DNA of 64,000 nt from Daucus carota subsp. sativus (Eukaryota > Streptophyta > Magnoliopsida > Apiales > Apiaceae). Positions 11,601 to 28,300 of the stretch are shown here, in pieces. A program made the position numbers and the translations under genes. The notes under the pieces are model-generated. The model was not told where the DNA came from. It ran no database searches and saw only the letters and a program-made list of their open reading frames with translations. The DNA lies in the NCBI RefSeq assembly GCF_001625215.2, contig NC_030389.2, forward strand, positions 1,152,930-1,216,929, written 5' to 3'. Positions within the stretch are counted from its first letter, which is position 1. Each line of letters opens with the position of its first letter.

Positions 11601-13303
11601 ATTATTTCTCAAAACATATCTTTAAACATATATTTAAGAACGTTGCACACAACTCCTTAGTTAATATCAGGGTTGCAGAAAGATGTAAAGATGTGAACTA
11701 ATTATGAAATAATTATAAATTAAATTAATCAGAATATTAATTGATTGATTAATTTAATAAGCGAAGATTTGATAAATTTAGTGAATTATAAATAAATATT
11801 TAATCAGCTCGTTGAGTTTCGAAATAGTGTCATCGGTTTTCGAGTAATAACCAAATTTAGAATAACAATTAATATATATTTGAGAGATTTTGGTTCATAA
11901 TAAATAAAAACAGAATTCGAAATCTAAAATTAATATTTAGCTGACAAATTTTTTTACATCGAAGAAAAAATCTCAATTTCATAATAAATCATTTCGTGCA
12001 TACTCATTAGGCCTAGGGATATCTATTTCAATATCATCCATTTCCATACACCTCCTACCACCTCAATTCTCGTTCAAAAGGTTCCCTCAATATTTAATTA
12101 CAAGACATACATATTCGACAGTTTAGTCAAGTAGAAGAGCATACTATTAATTAGCACCTAACTCACATTTGTTAATATAATAGTAGTATTATTTTAATAA
12201 TTTCATTGAATAAAAACTTAAATGATCTTTCATAATTTAAGTTTATGAAAAGTGTTAAGTATGAAGATGTCCGTGGAGATGTCCGTGGGAGTATGAAGAG
12301 TGTTAAGTTTTTTTTCATAATTATACGATGACCATTTATCTTGATGACATATTAAAAAACAAAAAATAATTATCATACTGGTGTCTAAAAATTTGTAGTG
12401 AATTTGTAGCCTTTACGATTCTTAGAACGATAATTTTTTCAATCTTGAAAATCATTACCATCTTTCCGGAAACACCCGTGAGGAGACATAATTGCTTTTG
12501 AAAACATATTTTGAAAAATCGGGATCAAATTCTACAGCATACATCACAAACAACAAACAAGTTCTTCCTTTCATTTGTATAGTACATAATTTGGATGATT
12601 TTGATGATCGTGATTTACTTATAATTTATTTTACATAATTAACTGTTTTATTCATAACTCGATCTGTTTTGGTGTTCTTCTTGTTTCTATTTTATTTTTA
12701 TAATTATTGTAATATATCTTACACTAGTTTTCTAACAACATCGTCACCTTATATATGTCCCGTCTTAGACTTGGATAAACACTCAATTTAAATATCTGAA
12801 ATAGCTCACGTGTTTGACTTTTAATAATATGTACTTATAAGAACTACCAATAATTGAAGCACCTTATATAAATAATTGAAGGACCTTATCTTACCGTGCC
12901 GCTGTTTTTTATAAAAGAAACACGAATGATTTAAGTTAGAACGACAAATTTATTAATAATCAAATTTAGCGAGTCAGAGATCTTATATATATAAATTTCC
13001 ATCTTCATAGTCAAACTCAAATGTTACTGTAGAAAATATTATAGATGATAAACTTGACAATTATTTTTGATGATAAAAATTGGTCGTTCATTTTAACTCT
13101 TAAAGATAAAATGTTAATCGGAACATATCGAATATTTAGATGATTAAATCTGTTGAGTTAAAGTATTATTGATGTCGTATTGATATACACGAAAATAGAG
13201 TTAAAAGGCCACTTACCCTAAATCAAAACTAAGTCCTCGTCTGAGTGCACGTATAAGAGGCACTTACAAATCATCCAACCATATAATCAAAGGAAAATGC
13301 TTG
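8668..13303. other. Intergenic DNA between the DUF1645 paralogs
   Basis: No supported gene. A 116-codon frame at 9368-9718 starts at a non-ATG codon and matches no family I recognise. At 9969-10326 the ends GAGCCCGTTTGGC and CGAAACATGTCC suggest a Harbinger-like MITE without a clean target duplication. The interval 10455-10600 has degenerate CTCGAGTTTGAG motifs. The remainder is AT-rich. Confidence 0.4.
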
Positions 13304-13465
13304 GTGCACATAATTGTGTACAAAAACATGTACATAATGACATGTGGTGGATTTTAATTGGATGATCCCCTGCATTTACACCAACCACCCCAATTAAAAC
13401 CCACCACATCACTTGTCATATCATTATGTACAAATTTTCTATACACAATTATGTGTACCTAGCAC
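13304..13465. mobile_element. 162-bp MITE, copy downstream of second DUF1645 gene
   Basis: Same family as 7321-7484. It starts GTGCACATAATTGTGTAC and ends with the inverse of GTGCTAGGTACACATAATTG. The TIRs here match each other better than in the first copy. It lies about 100 bp downstream of the DUF1645 stop codon at 13567, the same relative side as the first copy. Confidence 0.75.
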
Positions 13466-13566
13466 TCATAATCAAAACATAGAAAACGAATGACAATTAT
13501 ATTGATGCAACACAAACAAACTTATTGTCTACATACAAACTTCATACATGCAGGCACTAAAAACCA

Positions 13567-14304
13567 CTAACATGTAATTTCAACCCCATGTCCCCTAGAG
13601 AAGTCAAGAACACCTGACGGATCAACATCCATGCATCCTAGCAGACTTTTCTTGTATGGCAAGAAAGTCTTCCTTCTCATCTCCTCCGCCGCTGCCCTAT
13701 TCTGCTTATAATGCCATTCGTGAGCAGACACTCTCCCCCTTCTTCTGCACCCGCCGCCTCGCGACGATCCCGACTTGCTACTGCTCTCTGACCTAAAGCT
13801 CCACTCATTCGAATCCTTCTTGTGACTCCTCAAAATAGAGGCCGAATCATCCTTTGTCACATTTTTGTCTGTTGAATAGCTTAAGGACGTAAACAAGTCT
13901 GTCAACTTCCATCTTCTCGACCAGATCGAACTCGAACTCGAACTAGTCAAGACATCTGAACCTGAAAATGTTGACTGGTTTACAAGAATTGGCTCTTCCT
14001 TTGTCTCGGGACTACATAATGTCTTCTTGTGTTGCGGTGCCACTAGGGCCGCACCTTTGGAGAGCATTCGCTTAGGCGAAGGTGGGGATGTTGGAGAATA
14101 AGTTGCGACGTTGTGTTGGAAGATGTTATATTGGAACTCGGACCGCGGGAGAAGCTTCAACGGCCTAATCTTCCCTCCATCAAACAGCAAATCGGCTGGC
14201 ACTTGCGAATGTCCATTAAAACCGAACCCGAAATCCGTACTCGAAAAATCGAATTCCTCAGCTTCTGTATTCGGCGACTGAATCATTACTTCCATGTATG
14301 CCAT
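13567..14304 (-). CDS. DUF1645 family protein, paralog 2
   Basis: Single-exon frame of 245 codons plus stop. The first ATG is at 14304; a TTG two codons upstream was not used. Landmarks match paralog 1: DFGFGFNGHSQ, ADLLFDGGKIRPLKLLP, a Ser-rich stretch, SRRWKLTDLF, a basic RGGGCRRRGR patch, then EWHYKQNRAAAEEMRRKTFLPYKK in two consecutive blocks and CMDVDPSG. The C-terminal EEMRRKTFLPY core is identical in the two proteins while the middle is diverged, so the duplication is not recent. Function unknown beyond family membership. The TATA-like sequence is at 14382-14389. Confidence 0.88.
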   Translation of the reverse strand: MAYMEVMIQSPNTEAEEFDFSSTDFGFGFNGHSQVPADLLFDGGKIRPLKLLPRSEFQYNIFQHNVATYSPTSPPSPKRMLSKGAALVAPQHKKTLCSPETKEEPILVNQSTFSGSDVLTSSSSSSIWSRRWKLTDLFTSLSYSTDKNVTKDDSASILRSHKKDSNEWSFRSESSSKSGSSRGGGCRRRGRVSAHEWHYKQNRAAAEEMRRKTFLPYKKSLLGCMDVDPSGVLDFSRGHGVEITC

Positions 14305-14381
14305 CTTCAATTGAAGTTATGATACCGACAAAGTTGAGAAGTTGCAGCTAGGAGTTTGAGATGTAAAATGAAGAATTAATG

Positions 14382-14389
14382 TATATATA
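14382..14389 (-). promoter_or_regulatory. Putative TATA box of DUF1645 paralog 2
   Basis: TATATATA on the minus strand about 78 bp upstream of the ATG at 14304. Assigned by motif and spacing. Confidence 0.5.
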
Positions 14390-14390
14390 G

Positions 14391-17300
14391 ACAAATATTA
14401 AAGTAGTGTGTGGGTTTCGTAGGAGAATACAAGGAGAACAAGGGGGATGAAAGGAAGAAGAGATGAGAGGAAGATCATGCATTGACTGCTATGTAAAGTG
14501 GCTTAGCCGCCTTGCTTCTTTTTAATATAAAGGATATGTGTTTGTGCTCAATATAGTGTTGGATAATTTTTTAATTCTACGGGCATGGACACAAACACCG
14601 GTCAAGTAGTAATCATTTTGTTTTGGGGTGAACAACTAATTAAGAATGTAGAGACGAAAGATACATTCATAAAACACATAATAAATTAACAAAGAATAAT
14701 ATTAGTTATTAATGGGATTAAATGCATGAAACTAGTTTATAAGTAATTATTTAAATTGATTGTCTTTGTTTTGAGTAGACGCATAAAAAAAATTAACAAA
14801 AAATACCGTCTGAATACATTTTTAAACTACGACATAGATCATTCATAATACTGTTTAAGTTCGCTGAGAAAAGTTGTATGATGACTGCATTTTGTGGAGA
14901 ATGGAGAGACTTAATCACAGTCATCCAATCTTTAAACATCTAAGGGCTCATGTTATTTGTAGATATTTGTCCTGCACATTCGTTTTCTCTCCTTATCCTA
15001 TCATGCACTTCTAAATCGGTATACAACTAGCAGTACTTTTAAATTCTGCATAACATAAAATAATAATTCCATAATATTGGTGTTCAATCATCGAACCTAA
15101 CAAATAAAAATGATAGTTGCATACAAAACAAAGATGTTGTTGGACAGTGTTATGATTGGTACTGAACTCATTGTCATTGTCCTCCAACGAATTAAATTTG
15201 TTGCAAGACAAGATAACACTTAGATATATCACAAATACGCGGGACAAATAATTAACATTGCATTACTAGAGATGCAGGAGAAGAATAGTGTAATAAATAT
15301 AGTTTTGAATTAAAACTAAAACAAGAAATGCAGGACAAGAATATTGATAATACATTACTAGAAATATTGCAGGACAAGAATAGTGTAAATCAAAGAATAT
15401 TTAATCATGTCCATTAATTGTCATATTATTTTAACGGTTGATTATGTAGTCTACAAAGACTCCAAAGTATTTGGTCTCCATTGAGTCCAACTCTTAGTTC
15501 GCTTATTGCCAAACATATATCGATAAACGATCTATTTATTATTCCTTGATATAATTCAATATCTGTATTTGTTTTTAATTTTTTAACTTCCAAACTAAGA
15601 CAATTATTTGATGTGATAAGATTCAAGATTCTAACTAAAAAATCAAAATGTATCTTGTTTCAAATAATTAAAATGAAAATGTAGCTCAGTTAGTTATGAT
15701 GATTATCAATTATTATAAACCAAATACGATCACGTTTAATTGCATCAAGTTACACAGAGTTTAAACAAAGTAAACAAAAGTTTGCTTGAAAATATATAAT
15801 ACTACATTTACAAAATGACTTTCGAGATCTAATTAGCGGGGAACAACAACAATGATGTTGTCAATTGAAAGTCAAACAGTTTATGTTGTTGTTTGACCTT
15901 TTCAGATTAACTGAATTCGGGCATCACAGAATTCACATACTCGACCTAACAGACGATAGTGATTAATTTCATCAACAAAATACTTTATTATTCTATATAT
16001 AACCTTTTGCTTGGGATGGTATTTTAGTTGGTTTTCGCCTCATGCTGGTTACGGAGAATAATATATTTATGCCGTGATAGATTGTATCAAAAGACCGGAC
16101 TTCTATTTATAATTTATGATATTTTATTATACTACTAAATTATATACGTAAATTATAAATAACAAACAATTATTAAAATATATAAATTAAAAATTATTTT
16201 ATTTATGAATAATTTGACATGTATATATAAGTAACATGTATTTTTTTTCTAAGATATATAAGTCATTCGACTCAATCACCCTGTCTGACTAGCTTAAACT
16301 CTGTGTTCTAAAAATTGATTGATCGACTACTCAGAAAATCGAAAGAAGAATTCACTCAAACTAATACTCTCTTGCTAAATATAAGTAATTAGAAAATTAA
16401 AACTCGAGCAATTGCTCAGCATATTGACATTATAATTCGAAACTCGGGTCTTGAATAATGAGATTTGAACCTAATAACCAAACAGAAACCGAATTCTAAT
16501 TTTACAACCTTGGAGAAAATATTTGTATGTGCTAATTAAGCAATTAGTGCATGCAAATGATTAGTATGTCGATTACGTGGTTTAATACGAGAGTCAAATG
16601 GTTTCAAAAATAAAATAAAATACGAGAGTCAAATAAAGAAGGCTTTTTATTTGAGTGGGAGGATATAATTTGTCATTTTTTGTCTGGAAAAGAAGGGGCC
16701 ATCAGGTCAATTTGGCTGCTTCAAAGCTCCAGTGGGGTTTGGGGAAATCCATCAAAACTTTTCACCTTTCTCCTCATTTTCACTTGGTGAAGATTCGAAC
16801 CAAGTAATCAAAAGAAGCTTCTTCTAATAATAATGTATTTCTCTCGCACAACTTTTTTGTAGTATGGATTCTGTTATAGATCTAAACCTCGAATAAAATT
16901 ATGATCAAAATTATCAATTCACTTGTTGTTTGTTTAGTTCTAGGAATGGTATACGATTGAAATCAGGTTAAATTAGTATGAGTTTAAAATATTATATATC
17001 ATGTGCATGGTTGAGTAGTGCATTCAATATATTTAATTTTAAGAAAAAATAATTTATTAATTTACATTAACTAAAAGTATTAATAAAATTATTATTATTA
17101 TTATTGCATCATTGATTATTTTTATATTAATATTAATATTTAATTACTTAAACGGAGATAAAAAGTTAAAAATAAAATTAATTATCATGATACATTCATC
17201 TCAGCCGACTTTTTTGTTTAGGTATCAAAAGTCCATACTTCAGGGGTTTGAAATATAAGTTTGAAATTTTGAAAATTTGTTTTTCTCAACAATACAAACA

Positions 17301-18158
17301 CCGAGTTTGAGTTTGCAATGATAAAACTCATACCTAATTTGAGATCTCCTGAACCAAAAGACTAAAAATATATAGTATAAAATTAAATATAAACTATTTA
17401 TATTATATTATGTTTATAAAACATTATTTATATAATAAAATTATTCTTTAGTTTAATATTCACTTGTCAAGGTACTTATAGAGATTCTATTGTTTATGGT
17501 ATACGGTAGTTACTTATATAATAAGCACTTGACATATCCTTAAGATTGAAAAATATTTTTTCATTTAACAAATTTATCTTTTCATTGAAATTATAATATT
17601 ATAATCATGGAAAGGAAGCTATACTAATACTTGCTCATTATTAATTAAGAAACGTGTTCAAATACATAATTTGAGCAAATTAAGAACCATTTTAAAGTTT
17701 CGTAAAAAAAACCATATTAAAGTGGTAAATGGCCATGTTTTCAAGGTGCTGCATTATAAACATTAATTATTTTGTCGCCTTGACTTTTAAAAATTTATTA
17801 CCAAGTGGAGTTTTCGTAAACATCTTCATCGATTAATATATTTATTTATGAGAAAAAAAATGAAGAAATTCAGTGACATTGATGTTTGATATGCATGCAC
17901 CTCAGAATTTAAATAATTAGGTCAACCATATTCTTGGAATCTTGGGCTTTAAGCTTTTGGGCCTTTTCAGCTGTGCTTACTCTTTTAATCTTTGGGCCTT
18001 TTTTGGAGCTTTGCCTTTGGTTAAATTTTCATTATCTGGACCATTTGGGTAACTTCTGGGCTGGACTTAAGTTAAGCACATAACACAAGTTACTATGGAT
18101 TTGTATTAATATTGCACACACCAGCTACAAAAACTTAACACATTGATTAAGATTTTTT
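14391..18158. other. AT-rich intergenic DNA
   Basis: No gene or RNA supported. The interval 15255-15390 has short direct repeats of ATGCAGGACAAGAATAGTGTAA-type sequence. The motif GTAGCTCAGTTAG at 15681 resembles a tRNA D-arm, but no cloverleaf follows. The segment 17935-18060 is rich in GGGCCTTTT/GGGCTTTAAGC motifs of unknown meaning. Confidence 0.45.
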
Positions 18159-23299
<5,141 letters not shown>

Positions 23300-23368
23300 T
23301 GTTTTCAAGTAAGACGGTTTTGTGAAGTGTGGAGCCTTGTTTTATTGCTTCAAAAGGGCGTTCATTGA

Positions 23369-23374
23369 TTTATA
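23369..23374 (-). promoter_or_regulatory. Putative TATA box of SCPL
   Basis: CATATAAATC on the minus strand places TATAAA about 70 bp upstream of the ATG at 23299. Motif and spacing only. Confidence 0.5.
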
Positions 23375-25351
23375 TGCAATTTTTTTGTTGCTTAACATAT
23401 ATTTGAATTTTTTTTATAAAATATAGTTTCAAATTTAGGTTTTAAAATATTTCATAAAATTTAAATTTTAATTTTAAATTTTATTTGGAAGGAAAATATT
23501 ATAAATTAATTTACAAAAAACCTATATTTTATAGTAAGAAATTTAAATTGTGTGTCGAGCTCTTTGCCCCGGGACAGTGAAATATTAGTGATATACTGTG
23601 TTAACTTAACAGTGTGCATGACGATGATTTTGTCATTTTCCATCGAGGAAAGAAGAAATCGAAATTTCAATTGAACAAATTTGAAATCGACAAAAATTAT
23701 TTGCTTACAAACAAATTTTCAGTAAAAACTACGATCAATTAACTGTATTCCATCTTCTCAGGAAACGTAAAGTGAGATTTTACGTCAATGTTAGTTTCTA
23801 GTGATGGGTTCTGCAGGATTGGTGAAGTACCTCCCCGAAGAATGTCATTTTGTTCGCATTGGCTCGTGATTCTTGTTAGTAAAATTGTGTAAGAGAAGCA
23901 TCTGTTGTTATTAGTCTTGTTAAACAAGTTTCTCAGTTCAGCTTGATAGGATAAATAATGAGTTCATCTTCTGTTGTTCCCGACGTTCTTGCTCATCCCG
24001 AAAAATATTATATATAGCGTAAGTCATGAAATTCTTGAGGGAGTTAGTAATCTACAATCAGACGATATGGTTAGGTAATGTTCAGTAACTAGTAGGCAGG
24101 GGCGGATCTAGTATGAGGCAAGGGGGAGCACGTGCCCCCCTTCAAATTTTTTTTTACATTTTTTCACCATTCTAAATTTTACAAAATTACAGAAGTGCCC
24201 TCCTAAATTTAAAAATATATAGGTGTTTTTCGAAAATTTGCTTGGTGCCCCCCCTAAATTCTGTCTCTAGATCCGCCCCTGGTAATTCGCAGATTCGATT
24301 TACAAGCTAGGATAAACTACCCTCCGTGCACAAACTTCCAATTAATATCATGTGCTTCCCTAATTTTAATCCGAAACCTGATTACTTGACTAATTAAACA
24401 AAATGACAAGTACTAATTTGCATAAACGTTGGTGATTAAGTAAAGTTTTTATGTGAATTTTGGACCCATATCTCATGTGATCTTTCAACTTTGCCTTTTA
24501 CAATGGGACCATATTCTTCTATTCTTTCTCTCTTTTTTCTTCCTTTCATATTTCACCACTGGGGTCTATTTAACATATCACCCTTAGTTTTATCACATGA
24601 ATGGAATACACATGCTACTTTTTATCATCGCTTTGCACTGTTATTATCCTCTAGCTTCTCTTTGTCTATGTCTTATAAAACTCACGAGCCATATACATTT
24701 GTACTATAATAGCACATGGAGGAAAGAGCCAAGAGGGAATGGCCACAAAACAACAAATGCAATTTAAAGATAATGATGAACTGGAATAATGGAGTTCTAA
24801 ATATTACTGTACTACCAAGGTAAACTCTAGGCGGCAGTGCATCAAAGCCTTTGTATATTGAGTACACTATCAAGCAGTGGTCAAAATTCACATCTAGCAT
24901 TATTGATGGCCACTATTTTCACAAAAATAAAAACAATATCTATCCACAGATGTCTGGCAATTAGCCGCCTTTTTGAAAGGCGAAAGTGAAAGTAATACAT
25001 ATGGCCTCCGTAGCGTGTTATTGAAAATTTGACCACCAAAATGCTACTGATCGGTAAAGTTCGCTCACCAATCTGTAGTTTACGAGTATATATTACTTTG
25101 TAGGACATACTGCAAATATAAATTGCTTAAATGAGTAGAGCTCAGCTTACCACCAAAAACAGGCTATGCCTTCAATCATAAATAATGGTCTCATCGAATA
25201 CTAAAAAAGTTTATATGAAACTATAACCAGCTACAAAATTCAGCATAGTACATATATTAGTCGGAAAACATATCCCCCTAGCCACGTGGCGCTCATTGAA
25301 AGGTTCGTTTCGCACACATACTACCACCAGCCAATATCATCTTACTGCCAG
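23375..25351. other. Intergenic DNA between SCPL and RBP45
   Basis: No supported gene. It contains one small MITE-like element at 24097-24281 and otherwise AT-rich sequence. The portion nearest 25351 is probably the RBP45 3' UTR and downstream flank. Confidence 0.45.
24097..24281. mobile_element. 185-bp MITE with CAGGGGCGGATCTAG ends
   Basis: The left end CAGGGGCGGATCTAG is a perfect inverted partner of the right end CTAGATCCGCCCCTG. Inside each end is a run of G or C (GGGGGAGCAC, GCCCCCCC). A hAT-like MITE is plausible from the CAGGGG start, but flanking octamers do not match. Confidence 0.7.
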
Positions 25352-28300
25352 CTATTGGTTTCCATACCCATTTGCTGATGCACCATAAGCTGCAGCAGCA
25401 CCATCATAATCCTGATTCTGCTGCGCAGCATACCCGTACCCATTGTAACCTTGCTTCCCATAAAAGTTTCCGCCGGATTCACCTCTAAACTGCCAAAGCA
25501 TATGAGAGAAGCAGAAGTTTCAAACAGAGCTACTTACACTGTGATAATAAGAGCATGGTGTTTTAAGTTGTTTATTGTGCATCAATAAAATTTGCATAGG
25601 TGGAAAAATAGGACGGGTTAAAAAATCATTAGCCGATAACTGGTTTTTACATCCAATATATGGAGTTCAAATGTATTTTCAGTGATCTTAAACAGCATGT
25701 CAGGAATTCCAAAGAAAAGGATCATGAGCAAAATAGTGCATGCAGATTCCTAAAATGGTGTAGAAGATGCGGAAGTCGGAAAAACAGAAGAGGAAAAATT
25801 AACCTTAATACCCAAATATCATTCTCCAATTAAAACAGATGTTTAGAGCTATTTTCATACATTTCATGCAAACGGCTTGTAAGAGCAAGTCCAATACATA
25901 GTTATAATTGGTTGTAAAACTATAATATAGAACTAAACTTGCAAAATCAGCACTCCAATGCATAGCATACTTAGCCCTATAAATACATAAATGGATAATT
26001 GGTCCTATATTTAGGACAAAAGATAGTTATAGCTATCCTTGCCACATCATCCAACTAACTAGAATATGAAGGGGAAATGATAGCTATTCATCATCAAAAA
26101 ATGTTAAAATACATTATGCATTGGATTTGAATGTAGTTAGTGCTACTTTAGAATTATGCATTGTAGCACTAGTTGTATTTTAAGACCAAAAACTACTCTT
26201 TGGTATCAAATTATAGCAATGGCTATAGCCATTTTACCTTTAGCATCAGACCTCTAACAATCTTACAATGGATTTTATAAAATAAGGACATCCTTATGGT
26301 TGTTTTCATATATGACTGGCTTTTGATGTGCCTTAGAGCCTCTTTGCCTAGGCTTTAAGCCTGCAGTTTAAAGTCAATTTAGACATTAAGCTGAAAAATG
26401 TATATTTCTATAATAATCCAGAAACTGGCTTAAAGTTAAAAATAAACCAGACTTAAAATTAGTTGGTAGGATGTACTTTTTTGAACAACTTATTTCATTT
26501 CTATAGTTTTTAAATAAAAGTCAATTTTATCACTCAAATAAATAACTTATCAAGTTTATTTTAATTTTTATATTTTTTATTAAGTCACCTATAATATAAA
26601 ATTACACAAATAGACCTTTTAAGCTACGCGCTTATCACATTAAGTCACTATAAGTCATAAGTTATTATTTTAAGTTCACCCAAACAGACTCTTAATGTGA
26701 ATGATAACCATAGGTGAAAACTTGATCAAGAAAACAAAACTTCTACCTGTCTATTCCCAGGGTTCCGACCCCAAGATAGACGAACCGTCTGCTTGCCAAT
26801 AACTGTCCCGTTTAATTGGTTGATCGAGTTTTCAGCGCTGGTTCTGCACATGGAAACATGGGAACACATATCATTATGAAAAAGAAAGTAAGAACAGGAT
26901 CATTTCATGGGGTGATCAAGACACCTGTTCTATGTCATTTACATGTCTTCTAAAAGTAACAGAAACAATCATTACTTAATCAGGGAAGTGTGGCCCCGAG
27001 ATAATAAATTCTATGCTTGCAGATTCAAAATATCTTGTCTAACCAACCATATAAAATGCCATTGGTAGGAGTGATACCTGTCAGCAAATTGTACAAAACC
27101 ACAGCCTTTTCCGACTGGTATTTTTACTGAAACAACCTCTCCGAACTGGGAAAAGGTATGTTTGAGTTCCTCATCACCTACATCTGAATCAAGCCCTCCA
27201 ACAAATACCTACACGAGAATAAGAATTATTGAAGTAGAGCAAGTCATACAAGTATACAACTCATACCTACACTCAGCAAGGAAAAGCAAGACTCACTGTT
27301 GTGTTAGATGTATCACCATCAGACTGGGAACCTTGGGTAAAAGCACCATTTGCAGAAGCAGCACCACCAGACAATATAACAGCTAATGAACAAGTTAGAA
27401 TCAATACATAATAAATGTTGCCTAAAGAAATGAAAACAACAGCCTCCATGCGAATTCTTATGAAATGCGATCTTTAGGATTTAAAAAGAGGAAGATAACC
27501 CAGCCTTAGTAATCCATTAAAACTTCAAATGGAATTTAAAGATAAGAGGCAAGGTCTATCTCCCTTTTGTCTATTATAAAAAGAATACCGTAATATCTTA
27601 TGAGGTCTGATTAGCAATATTGATCAACACTGATGCCGCATGTTTATAGAATTACAACATACAAAATATAAATTCTTGCCAAAAATTATAACACCGATAC
27701 TACAATTAAGAAACTAGACAACTCCAGCATATAAAAGGAAAAAACAAAGAAAGTATGATTCACCTTGAGAAGAGTACTGTTGCTGAGGTGTTGATGGCTT
27801 CTTGGGGGTTGCAATACTTATGCGCATAGGCCTGCTAGAGCAATACTGACCATTCATTTCAGTCATTGCCCTTGACTTCTCATTTTCATCACCAAACCTG
27901 ACAAAGCCATAACCTTTTGGTCGACCAGTGCTGGCATCAACCACAACTTTTGCACCCCTAACAGATGAATATCTACTAGCAAAAGTTTCGTGCAACATGG
28001 CATCAGTAACATCTGAAGCCAAATCACCTACAAAAATAGATAGATCAGAACCACCATCTTGACGTCTTTCGCCTGTGCTAAAGGTGGACCAGTTCAGCCG
28101 AAATGCTTGATCCGTATTTGGCATTACAGTGCCATTATAGCTTTGCAAGATCTTTTCAGCTGCTGCATGAGAAAGAAACTCAATGAATCCAAATTTCTCT
28201 GACTGACCAGTCTGCTTATTACGAATGAGCTTAACGGATATAGCCTGCGTGTAATAAGGCACCAAAAATCAGTCCTGTAATTTATCAAAAAATGTAATAG

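Noticed and set aside
15675..15720. tRNA-like motif GTAGCTCAGTTAG
   Set aside because: No anticodon arm, T-arm or acceptor pairing follows within tRNA length.
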